Positions 20,701 to 32,923 of a stretch of DNA of 64,000 nucleotides are shown here, in pieces (the first letter of the stretch is position 1; each line of letters starts with the position of its first letter). Under the pieces are notes generated by a model. It saw nothing but the letters and a program-made list of their open reading frames with translations, did not search any database and was not told the DNA's origin. This DNA is from Coniochaeta sp. PMI_546. Lineage: Eukaryota; Ascomycota; Sordariomycetes; Coniochaetales; Coniochaetaceae. The DNA is taken from contig MU271147.1 of NCBI GenBank assembly GCA_021432605.1, positions 1,364,001-1,428,000 on the forward strand, in the 5' to 3' direction. The position numbers and the translations under genes are program-made.

Positions 20701-23067
20701 GATGTGAATGCTCTAGTCTCAACACGTGCCATGTACTATAGCCATAGTCAGTTGACATCACTGCGCAAGCCGACCTTGTTCACTGTTAAAACTTTCACTC
20801 GACCCGGCGGGCAACCACACTGGCCGTGGGTCTCATGCCGGCGTAGTTCTTGTGAGCACGGTCATGCAGCAGAGGAAGACTAGGCTTTGGTGCTGAGAAT
20901 GCTTGGCAGACCGATGTTCTCCAGTAATCGTGAGTTCAGGAGTGGTGTCCATGGATGGCGACAGGCCTTAGAACACCCGCAGACGAAGAGATGGAGGCGA
21001 TATCGCTCCACAGGCAGCCCAGGGCACCGACAAGCCGGGTTCATCTTGCTAAACCTGTTTCGGGTGGTTACGGAACAGCGGCCAGTGGCTCAAGATGTCA
21101 CAGATCGGACCATTCCCAGATCGCGGTCATGGCAGATATGGATGCTGACTACACAAGTTGATGATCCGAAGTTGATGTGAAAAGGAGAAGCCATGAGTGA
21201 GTACCTTACCTGACTCGGGGCACGTGGTTTGTATTGTAGTACAATCCATGTCGCCGATCTGGCCATTGTCGGATGCCAAGCTTTACCCCACCACCAGCCC
21301 CTTTGCGAAACGGAGCTACTGGCACTGACTCGTGGCGGGAGCCGGGAAACAGTCAGCCAATCATGTGGCATGTTTCGCAAGGGGCGACCTCTTTTGAATC
21401 AACACCAAAGGAATTCCAGAACTCTGACAGCCTATCGATTCTCACTTACACCAGTCCTCGACTTCCCTCAGTTCCGTAATTCGTGTTCCTCAAGTCGCCC
21501 TGGTGTTCTCGTCTGGGGGTCTGGGCATCCTGTACATCATGATAGGATCTGAGCCCCAGTCGTCATTGGGGAATCATTGTAAACATGGTATGCTAAGACG
21601 TTCCGACGCCTGATTGTGGAATGAGGTGAATCACTCGCGAAATCCCATCGCGAAAGGGAGGGTGCTGTGGGACCACTCCACGTATGATTTTTCTGTCGAA
21701 TTCTTCCGTGACATAAGTCAGGGGAATGAAGGCAAGAACCATCGACTTCAACCTCCTCTACTACTTCCTTCATAAGGTACCGTGATTCACCCTTCGGAAG
21801 AAGTAGCTACCTTAAGTAAGGTTGGTCCTACCATACATTACGTGTGTGATAGAACATGGTCGTCTTCTCTTGTAACATTCCATTCTTTTCCTTCTTTCTT
21901 TAGATGGTGCAGACCATGAGTTGATCTTCATCTGTCTCTCACCTCAATTCACTTCGACGTCACCGTGATCTCCTCTGACATCTCGGCTGGTCTCTTTGCC
22001 TTTTCGACGAGTCCGGTTACTCATTGCTGCTACATGATCAGCACTTCAACTTCACTTTCTTTCTATTCTTAACTTAGTGACAGACATTCACTTGGCCTAG
22101 TCTTCGCACAACATCACCTCCTCGGTTCCTGGTCTCCCCGTCGGCAAGCAAAACAACTCCATCTTGTCGTACACCCGCTGGATTTGCCTGAGCCTCAAGA
22201 TCCTTCCACGCGAAATCGTCAAGAGCAGCCCACTCAACAGCAACACCACCATCAAACGACTTACCCTTCGTTCATACGACGTCATTGTATTTGACGCCAA
22301 GTGATCAAGTCACTCTTTTTTTCTTGAGGAAAGAGCTACTGCTGTGCACAAGCTCGTCCCATCCTTTAACCTTTTTTTTGCACTCAGCACATCTCGATCA
22401 GCTCGGCTGTTAGCCTAAGCTCTGTTCACCACCACACGAAAGATTACACTCGCTACCTGTCTCGAAGCTCAGCCGTGGATTGCTTCTGGACCTGCCCTCC
22501 TCAGCGTCATATCTCCTGCGTCTCGCCGGCACGAACCTTGTTAGTGAACATCACAGCAGCCTCAGTCATCGACAGTCACGCTCTTGGCCTGGTCTTGCAC
22601 TCCCTGGCAAACTGTTAGCGCAAACTGTTAGCCGTGACGGACTTCCTTGGTCTTGGATCACGAGAGTGTACGGTGACTTCGCCTGCTTCTACTCAACGGC
22701 CCCCAGGGTGGAGGTTCAAAGTCCTATTGGACGGTGCAGCAAATAGTTGCCCAGGAACTCAATCTTCTCCTCTTGGAGCTACGCCTTGTTGTCCCTCTCT
22801 CGCAGTCGATCCTCTTTGTTTCAGACAGATCTCAAAGAACACAACGCTATTGTAGACCCACTGACCCGGTCACAATAGCACCTGGTCTTTGAGTTTGCTC
22901 GTTGTGAGAATTCTGGACTGTTTGATTGAAGCTCTTGCTATAAGAGTTCCAATAGCATTTGGTTTCACCAAATCACATTTTTAGACTCGGTTCGACTTGC
23001 AATACATTCTGTGGAGAGGTCGAGGTCGCGCAAAAACATTTTCGTCACATTCGACGATCATATCAAA
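20701..23067. other. Long upstream region of the ferric reductase gene
   Basis: About 2.4 kb has no recognisable gene. The right half (about 21850-23067) is pyrimidine-rich, with several short ATG-led frames, and looks like promoter plus long leader. A 14-base palindrome (ACCTTAAGTAAGGT) is at 21809-21822, and a 13-base unit is duplicated at 22607-22632. Confidence 0.45.
22607..22632. repeat. 13-base tandem duplication in ferric reductase leader
   Basis: Two perfect adjacent copies of GCAAACTGTTAGC lie about 440 bases before the start codon. Confidence 0.85.
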
Positions 23068-24954
23068 ATGGACTTTCAACGGCGCAGGCTCGCCCCTTCA
23101 CCAGAGAATATGACCCTGCCAGACATGGTCATTGGGAGGAGCCTCCTGGGGTCAGCGACAGAGACAGAGACGTCAAGCATACCAACGTCAACAATAGGGC
23201 CTTATGGTACAGGCCTGGCTGGAGTCAACCAACCTATGAACCTACTCTTTAAGGATCTGCTATGGTGGACCTTAGGTGCATTCGCCCTGGTCATATTATC
23301 CTTTCGCATAACAGTGTTATTTTGGACATGGATACGGCAAATGTCAACGATGTCCGCATCGGGAAAGAAGCAAAACTACTGGAAGTGGAAACAATGGAGT
23401 TGGATGCCCTTTGTCAAGAAGCATCTCATCTACGCACCGCTGTGGAAGAAGCGGCACACCAAGGAGCTACGACTATCATCAGCCCTCAATGTCGGTACTC
23501 TACCTTCTCGGTTTCAGAGTCTCGTGCTAGGGATTTACGTGGCAAGCAACATCATCTACATGTTTGTTCTCAACTGGTCGAACCAGAACAAGTATGCGTT
23601 CTGCGCCGAGCTCCGAGGCCGCTCGGGCACTCTAGCTCTGGTCAACATGGTGCCTCTCATCATACTTGCGATGCGCAACAATCTTCTGATCGGCCTCTTG
23701 AAGATCAGCTTCGACACCATGAATCTCCTCCACCGCTGGATTGGCAGAATGGTGGTCATCGAGACTGTCATCCACATGGTTGCATGGGCCATTGTGCAGT
23801 TCGCGGAGGGAGGATGGGATAGCGTGGTTGAGAAGTTGCTGCACAATCTATTCATCGCCTCCGGTACTGCAGGCACCATCTGCATGGTGATCCTTGCCAT
23901 TCTAGCGAGCGGGCCCATACGGCACGCCTTCTACGAGACATTCCTTACAGCGCATATCACCCTCGCTTTTGTCATCTTTGCCTGCACCCTGGTGCACTGC
24001 ATCTCACCCCAGATACCGGGCGGCCTACCTCAATTACCGTGGATAATTGGAATTTTTCTGTTGTGGCTCGCTGAGCGTTTGGTGCGGATCATCCGGCTGG
24101 TCTACTGTAACTGGTCGGAGCGAGGATACACCCAAGCGCTCGTCGAGGCTATGCCGGGGGAGGTTTCTCGGGTCACGATGGATCTACCTCGCTACGTCGA
24201 TATCAAGCCGGGCTCGCATGCCTATATCCGGTTCGCGGGTGTCAGTTGGTGGGAGAATCACCCTTTCTCGATCGCGTGGGTCAAGCATCATTCGACCGGT
24301 TCGCTCCTTCCCATCGACGAGAAACAGCCGGCAGGGAAGGAAAAAGTGATGAAGACGACCGTCTCCTTCATCATTGGAGCTCAGACAGGCATGACACGGA
24401 AACTCTACAACACGGCATTGAAGGCGAACCAACCATCGATAAGAATGCGAGCGGCCTTCGAAGGACCCTACGCCGGCCACCATTGCCTGGACAGCTACGG
24501 ACACGTAGTCCTCATCGCAGGCGCAACAGGAATCACCCACCAGCTAAGCTACCTCAAACCCCTTATTGAGGGGTTCGACAACGGCATAGTATCTACACGG
24601 CGTATCACCCTGGTCTGGATTGTGCGCGACCAGGAAGCACTGACCTGGTGCCAACCATGGTTCAACGAAGTCTTGAACCTCCCTAAGCGGAAGGACATTC
24701 TTCAAGTTAACCTGTTTGTCACACGGCCTTCAAGTCAAAATGACATTGTCAGCCAGTCTCGGTCAGTCAGGATGTTCCCTGGTCGACCAAATATCCGTAT
24801 GCTGCTCAGAAAAGAGATTCACGAGCAGCTGGGCGCCATGTGTGTCACGGTGTGCGGTCCGGGAAGTCTAGCGGATGACGTCCGGGCGGCAACGAGAGAT
24901 GTGCAGAATGAAGGCACTGTGGTCGATTTCCTCGAGGAGAGCTTCAGTTGGTAG
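23068..24954 (+). CDS. Ferric/cupric reductase transmembrane protein, FRE family
   Basis: FRE-type reductases are plasma-membrane flavocytochromes that pass electrons from cytosolic NADPH through FAD and two hemes to extracellular Fe(III) or Cu(II). The frame is intronless, 628 aa, from the ATG at 23068 (AAAATGG context). About seven hydrophobic segments fill residues 70-350. The two bis-heme His pairs are visible, each with 13 residues between: LLHRWIG...VIHMVAW and LTAHITLAF...TLVHCIS. The FAD-binding domain shows PGSHAYIRF and ENHPFSIAW, the NAD-binding part shows AGATGITHQLSYLKPL, and the end shows CGPGSLADDVR. These are the usual parts in the usual order and length. No reductive iron partner (multicopper oxidase or permease) lies nearby. 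Metal specificity cannot be told. Confidence 0.93.
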   Translation: MDFQRRRLAPSPENMTLPDMVIGRSLLGSATETETSSIPTSTIGPYGTGLAGVNQPMNLLFKDLLWWTLGAFALVILSFRITVLFWTWIRQMSTMSASGKKQNYWKWKQWSWMPFVKKHLIYAPLWKKRHTKELRLSSALNVGTLPSRFQSLVLGIYVASNIIYMFVLNWSNQNKYAFCAELRGRSGTLALVNMVPLIILAMRNNLLIGLLKISFDTMNLLHRWIGRMVVIETVIHMVAWAIVQFAEGGWDSVVEKLLHNLFIASGTAGTICMVILAILASGPIRHAFYETFLTAHITLAFVIFACTLVHCISPQIPGGLPQLPWIIGIFLLWLAERLVRIIRLVYCNWSERGYTQALVEAMPGEVSRVTMDLPRYVDIKPGSHAYIRFAGVSWWENHPFSIAWVKHHSTGSLLPIDEKQPAGKEKVMKTTVSFIIGAQTGMTRKLYNTALKANQPSIRMRAAFEGPYAGHHCLDSYGHVVLIAGATGITHQLSYLKPLIEGFDNGIVSTRRITLVWIVRDQEALTWCQPWFNEVLNLPKRKDILQVNLFVTRPSSQNDIVSQSRSVRMFPGRPNIRMLLRKEIHEQLGAMCVTVCGPGSLADDVRAATRDVQNEGTVVDFLEESFSW

Positions 24955-25403
24955 TAGCTCCGTCATGTGTGCAGGACGTTTCCAGGAATTTAGGCTTTAT
25001 GAGAGATGCGGCGTCAGAGAAAGGGCAATGATATCCATCCGATTTTGGTGGAAAGGTCTTACAGAAAAGAGGGCATCTTCTGTTGAAGCATATTCTGTTG
25101 TTTTTTTGTTCTTTTTGTGGCAGCTACTTGATTTGCTGCCGGCTGCATTGAGCCTCGCAGGACGATGGTGTGTATAGGGGAGAGGAGCTCGCGAGGCTCA
25201 CCGGCGTTATTAGGGGACAAGCATCCATCCACCGTGGATGCAGGATGCTTTCATAGTAGCTTCGGGTAGAGCTGATGCTTTCTGCGTACATAGACGGACA
25301 GAGGCGGACATTGTAGATATCAACAAATCGAAGGCATATCCGTTCGACTTCTACTTGCCTGTCTTTGCTTGTTACTGACAGTTCCAAGGCTGTAACCTGT
25401 AAC

Positions 25404-25412
25404 ATGACTCAT
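25404..25412. promoter_or_regulatory. Gcn4/CPC1-type site (distal)
   Basis: The palindrome ATGACTCAT is a perfect match to the Gcn4/CPC1 bZIP site for general amino-acid control. It lies about 840 bases upstream of the LEU4 start. Function is inferred. Confidence 0.55.
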
Positions 25413-25989
25413 TTACACTGCTCAAGCTCCTAAAATATCACTCATCAGCATGCGGCTTTGCACTGAGGCATCTGCAATTGACATCTCGATCTGACGTTCT
25501 ACGCCGCCGAGATCGCTTGCATTCATTACTCGTGCATTGTAAACTCTAGGTCTAATGTGCCCACCAGACTGTAACACCCCGGATTCTGCCCTCCGCCGTA
25601 CTTTCAAAGCGCAGGCGACGGCTCCGGCCAGACGCGGCTACACGTGGCACCATGGAGAGTCATCCGACTCATGCGAAATTTGCAAGATCAAGACTCGAGT
25701 TCCCAGAATCGTCTTTCACGCTTCACTGAAGTCTGGATATGCAATCTGTAGCCGCTTGACAGCCTGACACATGCAGAGAGCTGGTCGGAGGGCGCATTCC
25801 GGCAATTATCTGCGGGCAATTGTGGGGCACGAGGCATCTTTTCCTTGAAGTTGAAAGCATTCCGGGACTGTGTATTCGCCGCTGTCGCTGCTCCGAAAAT
25901 ATAGGTCTCTCCACCCGGGCGCTTTAAGTCTAGTGCCTACTGTATACGGATCTACCCTACAGCCTCCAGTCTGGAGAAACCGAAACTTA

Positions 25990-25996
25990 TGACTCA
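25990..25996. promoter_or_regulatory. Gcn4/CPC1-type site (proximal)
   Basis: The core TGACTCA lies about 255 bases upstream of the LEU4 start, a usual distance for amino-acid biosynthesis genes. Function is inferred. Confidence 0.6.
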
Positions 25997-26250
25997 GAAA
26001 CATGCTACATGTTCAATCCCTCCATCACATCCCCATTTCTGCTTCCTGTGACGCATGTTCACTTGATATCTAGACCTAGCATCACAAAGACACGTTGAGA
26101 GCATCTCACCTCACCAAGTTCAGTACCCGGCCGGCACTTTGGCTGGACCCCTCATTCCGTCATCTGAAAAAGTTCACAACCACACCACCGTGAACCCCGA
26201 GCGCAGACATTTTTTTCCCTATCGTCTCACTGCCCCGCATTTCGGCCAAA

Positions 26251-28376
26251 ATGCCCATGTAAGTGCTGCGAGTCGCCCGTTCAACCTGAGATTTCTCTGT
26301 CACTGTGCTTCGCATTTAGTGACACGCCCTCTTACTCTGTTTCAGGCTCAAGGATCCCTCAAAGAAGTACCGGAAGTTTCCCCCGGTGAACTTGCCCGAC
26401 CGCCAATGGCCCAACAAGACCATCGACAAGGCGCCGCGATGGCTCTCGACCGATCTGAGAGACGGCAACCAGAGCTTGGTTGATCCTATGGTGCGCACTA
26501 CAATCCCGTCTTTGAACCCTTCTAAAAGGAACTCGCATGCAATTGGAACAAAGTGCTGACCTCTGACGATCTAGAATGGCGACGAGAAGTGGACGTACTT
26601 CAAGATGCTGTGCGAGCTTGGCTACAAGGAAATCGAAATCAGCTTCCCCTCCGCCTCGCAAACCGACTTCGACTTCACCCGCCGCCTGATCGAAACTCCC
26701 GGTGCCGTGCCCGACGATGTCTGGCTGCAAGTCCTCTCCCCTTGCCGCGAGGACCTGATCCGCCGCACCGTCGAGGCCGTCAAGGGCACCAAGAAGGCTA
26801 TCATCCACATCTACCTCGCCACCTCGGAATGCTTCCGCCGCATCGTTTTCGGCTTCAGCGAAGATGAGAGCGTCGAGCTGGCTTCCAAGTGCGCCAAGCT
26901 CGTGCGCTCTCTGACAAAAGATGACCCTACCCAGTCAGGCACGGAATGGGCGTTTGAGTTCTCACCAGAAACATTCTCCGACACCTCCCCCGAATTCGTG
27001 GTCAGGATTTGCGAAGCCGTCAAGGCCGCCTGGGAGCCGACGGAGGAGAACCCAATCATCTTCAACCTCCCAGCTACAGTCGAAATGTCCACTCCCAATG
27101 TCTACGCCGACCAGATCGAGTACTTCTGCCGCAACATCACGGAGCGCGAAAAGATCTGCGTCTCCCTACACCCGCACAACGACCGCGGCTGCGCCGTCGC
27201 AGCCGCCGAGCTCGCGCAGATGGCTGGCGCGGATCGCGTCGAAGGCTGCCTGTTCGGTAATGGCGAGAGAACGGGCAACGTCGACCTCGTAACGCTGGCC
27301 TTGAATCTGTACACACAGGGCGTGTACCCGAACGTGGACTTCTCGGACCTTGAGAGGGTCATCGGCACCGTGGAAGTCTGCAACAAGATCCCCGTGCACC
27401 CCCGCGCGCCGTACGGCGGGAGTCTGGTCGTCTGCGCGTTCTCTGGCTCTCACCAGGACGCGATCAAGAAGGGCTTCCAGACGCGCGAGAAGGAGGGTAA
27501 GGGGTACGACGATTACTGGCAGGTGCCGTACCTGCCTCTCGACCCGAAGGATATCGGGCGCGACTACCAGGCTGTTATCCGCGTCAACTCGCAGAGCGGA
27601 AAGGGTGGTGCGGCGTGGATCATCCAGCAGTACCTCCATCTCGATCTGCCCCGCGGGTTGCAGGTGGCCTTCTCAAAGGTCGTGCAGAAGATGGCCGACG
27701 GGCGCGGGAGAGAGCTCCTGCCTGTCGAGATCACGGAACTCTTCGAGACTACCTACTTCCTCAAGGAGAACCCCCGGTTTACCATCGTGGACTACAATAT
27801 CGCTCCGGACCGGAGCACCTCACCGGCCCCACCTGCGCCCGGCAAGACGCAGGACACCAAGAACCTCAAGCGCGTCTTCGAGGGTGTGGTGAGTGTGGAT
27901 GGGAAGGAGTACAAGCTGCGGGGGCGCGGCAACGGCCCGATTTCGTCTCTGGCGAACGCGCTCAAGGATGTGGGCGTTGACTTGGACGTCAACGACTACA
28001 AGGAGCATGCCGTCGGCAAGGGACGAGATGTCAAGGCTGCTACGTATATAGAGTGTACGGCTGCGGGGACGAACCAGCGGGTCTGGGGCGTGGGCATTCA
28101 CGAGGATGTGGTGCAGAGCTCGTTGAATGCGGTGCTGAGTGCGGCTAGTAGTGTAGGTTCTACTTGGTTCCCCCGAATGTTGTGGAAAGCTTGCTAACTA
28201 ACCTCTACCAGTTCGTCCTCAGCCGCAAGGGTAGCCCGATTCTAGCCAAGCCTATTCCGCAACGGTCCATGAGTCGGGAGTTCGACCTTGACACACACGA
28301 TTCCGAGACGCAGGCGAACGGCCACGGAAAGGTGGACATTATCCAGCGCTTGGAGGATCAGGCTGATGAGATGTGA
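26251..28376 (+). CDS. LEU4: 2-isopropylmalate synthase
   Basis: This enzyme condenses acetyl-CoA with 2-oxoisovalerate, the first committed step of leucine synthesis. I read four exons: 26251-26258, 26346-26490, 26575-28152 and 28212-28376, with introns of 87, 84 and 59 bases, giving 631 aa. Exon 1 has only 8 bases (ATGCCCAT), completed by the first base of exon 2 to read [14 protein letters not shown]. The HMGL-like barrel has the first signature LRDGNQ (residues 40-45) and the second [22 protein letters not shown] with GNGERTGN (about 250-280). The C-terminal LeuA dimerisation and feedback domain starts near 450 ([24 protein letters not shown]). There is no clear mitochondrial presequence, so this form may be cytosolic. 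Two TGACTCA sites upstream suggest general amino-acid control. Confidence 0.95.
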
Positions 28377-29973
28377 GAGAACATATCGAACGACATACCG
28401 ACTCTCCAAATCGATGACATGGGGGCGGACCGTTCTATGGACGCGTTGAGACAAAACTGCTTTATACCACATGAAGCCTATTTTCCTCGGCACTTTTGGG
28501 CGCAAATGTCCACTGAGCCCGTTGGTAGGAGGCCACAGGGGTGAACAAAAGTCGATCGTTTGTTGGAACAGTCATTGTATGGGACGGCGCTTTTCTTTCA
28601 TCAGCCGCACCAAAATTCCTCCTGGTTTCGGAATCAGATCTAGCATAATATACATCTCAAAATGAGTGAGCGAACCGTGTGGTGGCACTACTTGTTACTT
28701 GTAGATAACCGCAATTGACTTTCATCTTCGGAATGCTTCCAGCCACTATGCTGATGATTCATCTGATATCGGTATCTATCTGCTTGTAAGGAGGTAGTTA
28801 CAGAGTATACCTACCATGCAAGATGCTCCAGCTTTGTCTTCTCTCTTTCATTTCCTTTATGGTACAGATCTAAGAATGGTCCTTGACAATGGATCACTGT
28901 CCATAATGTTTGCGATGGCACACCACAGTGCCCGAGGTACCTACAAGTGTCTCGAGCTTGAAGAGTCCAAAATGGCCTTGGCAGTGAGTCCTAATGAGGA
29001 ATATTGTCAATAGAGGGGTTACTGACCCCGCTTCAACGGTATGCAGATATCCATCAGGCAATCAGAGACATCAGCCCTGTCACGTGAGGACTACGCAGGT
29101 TCGGCCAACTGGAAGTCCAAGGAGCCGGCAGCTGCACATTACCGGAAACGGCTCCATGAAAAGGCAAGACCCACCCCCGCTGCTGCGGTTCGCCCTTCAC
29201 CTTTCTTTCACCTTTCCATTTGACATCTGATGAATAACTCTCTTTTTTAATCTTCAAGACACTACCGACCGGGACTCCGAACTTATTATACTAGAACGGC
29301 ATCTAGCACTGTGTTCACGAAACCGGCTGCAGATCTTTGCAGCTTCTGGGAAGCATATCGTTTGCTATTCTTCCAGACATTCTTTTGCGATCCCGTCGCT
29401 AAGTGAGGCTCGCTTCACTTCATTACGTAGCTCCTGGTGCGCTGTGGCCTGTGCAGCAGCTTTTATTATCTACTCCAAAACTGAATGCTAGTAGGTCAAT
29501 AGAGGGCGCCTATCCACCGAGACTGGGGCTTGACATTGTCAACAAAAAAATTGCAGAGCACGACCCGCACGTCACCCCTCAGTTTAAGTTACCAGAGAGA
29601 TCTGTTCTCCTTTTCACCAAAACAAACCTCATCAATCATCCACCAAGAGTCATCTTAGGCCAAACCATCGTCTCACCACGTCGCTCGAAGGAGTGCCAGA
29701 TACATTCCGCCCGCTTGTAACGGATTGCCTACCCTCCCTTGTGCGCGATTCCCATAGGACGTGCTCACTTTCCGGCTCGACTTTCCCCGCTTAATTCTAG
29801 CACGACACACTAGGAAACGTCAGGCAGAACCTTGCGGTGTCTTGTTTTCTTCCACGTGCAACCAACAACACTCCTTCTCAACTCTGAACGGCAGTCCTAC
29901 CTTCGACGACGGACTCTCACCATCTCTTGATCTTTCACTTCTCTTTTCGCACCGCTTTCCACAGGCAGCCATC
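28377..29973. other. Intergenic region, KAP95 promoter
   Basis: About 1.6 kb between two plus-strand genes. The right part, from about 29750, is CT-rich and fits a fungal promoter and leader. Short open frames have no family resemblance. Confidence 0.4.
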
Positions 29974-32923
29974 ATGGAGGGCGCATCAGCACCAGATATC
30001 AACTCGGTCCTGACCAACTCCCTGTCCCCGGGTGAGTAGCAACATATCCTCGCGTCAGTCATGTCTCTTAGCCTTGTGCTGACCTGCCCCGATTCACAGA
30101 CGCGAACCTTCGAAATGCCGCCGAGCTGCAGCTCTCCCAAGCTGCCGAGAACAACTTTGTGAGTTACACCGCCTCCGATCCTCCGGTACACGTCATTTGC
30201 AGCGTCACATGCTGACAAGATTCCGCTACAGTCTTTATACCTCGCAACCCTCGTACAAGAACTCGCAAATGAGAATGCGCAAGGCCACATCCGTGCTGCT
30301 GCCGGTATCGCGTTGAAGAACGCATTTACTGCCCGCGAATACGCACACCAAGCCCTCCTGCAACAAAAATGGCTCCAGCAGACCGATCATGACACAAAGA
30401 CACGCGTCAAGGAGCTTGCTCTTCAGACTCTCGCCTCGTCCAATGCCCAGGCCGGCCAGGCTGCCGCACAGGTTGTTGCGTCCATCGCATCGATAGAGCT
30501 GCCTCGGAACCAATGGCCAGAGTTGATGCAGGCTCTGGTGCGGAACGTCAATGAAGGCGACGCACATCAAAAGCAGGCTTCGCTGACGACGATTGGTTTC
30601 ATCTGCGAGAGCCAGGATCAGGATCTGAGAAACGCTCTAGTTAGCCACAGCAACGCCATCCTCACGGCCGTCGTACAAGGAGCCCGGAAGGAGGAGCAGA
30701 ATAACGATGTCCGTCTGGCTGCCATCACCGCGCTTGGTGACTCTTTAGAGTTTGTGGGCAATAACTTCAAGCACGAGGGCGAGAGGAACTATATCATGCA
30801 AGTCGTGTGCGAGGCTACACAGGCCGATGATTCGCGGATCCAACAGGGTGCGTTCGGCTGCCTCAACCGCATCATGGGACTTTACTACGAGAATATGCGC
30901 TTCTACATGGAGAAGGCGCTGTTCGGTTTGACGATCCTCGGCATGAAGAGCGAGGACGAGGATGTTGCCAAGCTCGCTGTCGAGTTCTGGAGCACCGTCT
31001 GCGAAGAAGAGATTGCCATTGAGGATGACAATGCTCAGGTAGGTCGTCTCGAAGCTCTTCGCATTCCACTGATATGTATGCTGACCCACTTCTTAACCAG
31101 GTCGAGAGCGCTGATCAGGCCCGGCCATTCTACAACTTTGCCCGCGTTGCCTGTGGTGAAGTCATCCCAGTGCTGCTCCAACTACTCACGAAGCAGGATG
31201 AGGACGCTGCAGACGACGAGTACAACACATCCCGCGCCGCTTACCAGTGCCTGCAGCTTTACGCTCAGGCGGCTGGTCATATAGTCATACAGCCCGTCAT
31301 CCAATTCGTTGAAGCGAACCTCAGGTCCGATGACTGGCACAACCGTGACGCCGCCGTCTCTGCTTTCGGAGCCATTATGGACGGTCCGGACGAGAAGACC
31401 CTCGAGCCAATCGTCAAGTCTGGCATGCAGCCGCTTATCAGCATGATGCAGGATCCATCAATCCACGTCCGGGACTCAACCGCATATGCGCTCGGTCGTA
31501 TTACAGAGTCGTGCTCCAACGCGATTGACCCGTCTCAGCACCTTGAGCCCTTGATGAGAGCACTGTTCGACGGGCTGCTCAACAACCCCAAGATGGCTGC
31601 TTCGTGCTGCTGGGCGTTGATGAACCTTGCTGAGAGGTTTGCTGGCGAGCCAGGAGAGTCGTCGAATCCCCTTACTCCACATTTCAACGAGAGCGTCAGC
31701 AACCTCCTAGCACTGACTGGTCGTCATGAGTGCGAAACCGCAGTGCGTACCGCCGCTTATGAGGTCCTGAACACATTTGTACAGAACGCGGCAAACGACA
31801 GCCTCCAGGCCCTGGGCTCCCTCTCCGAGGTGATCATCAAGCGGCTCGAGGATACTGTACCGCTGCAGACCCAGGTGGTCAGCATCGAGGACAAGATGAC
31901 TCTTGAGGAAATGCAGGCCAGTCTTTGCACTGTCCTGCAAGCTGTCATTCAGCGTCTCGACAAGGAGATTGTGCCTCTGGGCGATAGGATCATGCAGACT
32001 CTACTTTCAATCCTTTCTTCTGTAGGCGCGCGGTCTACTGTCCCTGATGCTGCGTTTGCCGCGATCAGCGCTCTTGCAACTGCGATGGAGGAGGACTTCG
32101 TGAAGTACATGGAAGCTTTCGCTCCGTTTCTCTACAATGCACTCGCCAACCAGGAGGAGCCCAGCTTATGCTCGATGGCTATCGGCCTCGTCAGCGATCT
32201 TACGCGGTCAATGGGAGCACGAAGCCAGCCGTACTGCGACAACTTCATGAACTACTTGCTGAACAACTTGCGGAGCACCGCTCTGTCCAACCAGTTCAAG
32301 CCTGCCATTCTCCAGTGCTTCGGCGATATCGCGGGCGCCATTGGCGGCCACTTTGAGACGTACCTCTCTGTCGTTGCGCAGGTCCTGCAGCAAGCTGCTA
32401 CTGTCACGGCTACTCCGGACAACTCGTACGAGATCTATGACTATGTCATTTCTCTCCGTGAGGGGATTATGGACGCCTGGGGTGGTATTATTGGTGCCAT
32501 GAAGAGCAGCAACAAGAGTGAGTCCGATGGTGTCATGGCCCAGCTGGAGCTTCATGCTAACAACGGTTTTTCAGCTGCGGTTCTTCAACCCTACGTCCCA
32601 TCGATCTTCCAGATCCTTAACACGATTGCTCTAGATGCAAACCGAAGCGAGGCACTTATGAGGGCCTCAATGGGTGTTATTGGGTAAGTTACAGACCGCC
32701 GATTCATAAAGTCTTGGTACTAACAGGACTCAGTGACCTTGCCGACGCATATCCCGGCGGGGAGTTGGTCGATGCTTTCCGACAAGACTGGGTCATGGCT
32801 ATGATCAAGGAAGTTCGCAGCAATAAGGAGCTTCAACAACGCACGATCGATACGGCACGATGGGCTCGCGAGCAAGTCAAGCGTCAAATCGGAGGCTCTA
32901 CGCAGGTCATGCAGCAAACATGA
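29974..32923 (+). CDS. KAP95: Importin beta-1 (karyopherin beta)
   Basis: Importin beta carries cargo, directly or with importin alpha, through nuclear pores and releases it on binding Ran-GTP. I read six exons: 29974-30031, 30100-30158, 30232-31038, 31101-32517, 32575-32683 and 32734-32923, with introns of 50-73 bases. The product is 879 aa, as expected for the family. The N-terminal IBN_N part reads NLRNAAELQLSQAAENNF across exons 2/3 and IRAAAGIALKNAF. The rest is a continuous set of HEAT repeats, such as DWHNRDAAVSAFGAIMDGP and DPSIHVRDSTAYALGRI, ending in RWAREQVKRQI. All splice joints keep frame and conserved sequence. It stands alone between intergenic regions and is surely essential in the host. 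Confidence 0.95.

Larger units (their letters stand above)
24955..26250. other. Intergenic region, LEU4 promoter
   Basis: This holds the 3' end of the ferric reductase gene and the promoter of 2-isopropylmalate synthase. Two TGACTCA sites are listed separately. No further gene is seen. Confidence 0.5.

Noticed and set aside
26127-26136. CCGGCCGG stretch as a Leu3 operator upstream of LEU4
   Set aside because: The Leu3 site needs a two-base spacer between CCGG halves, which is lacking here.
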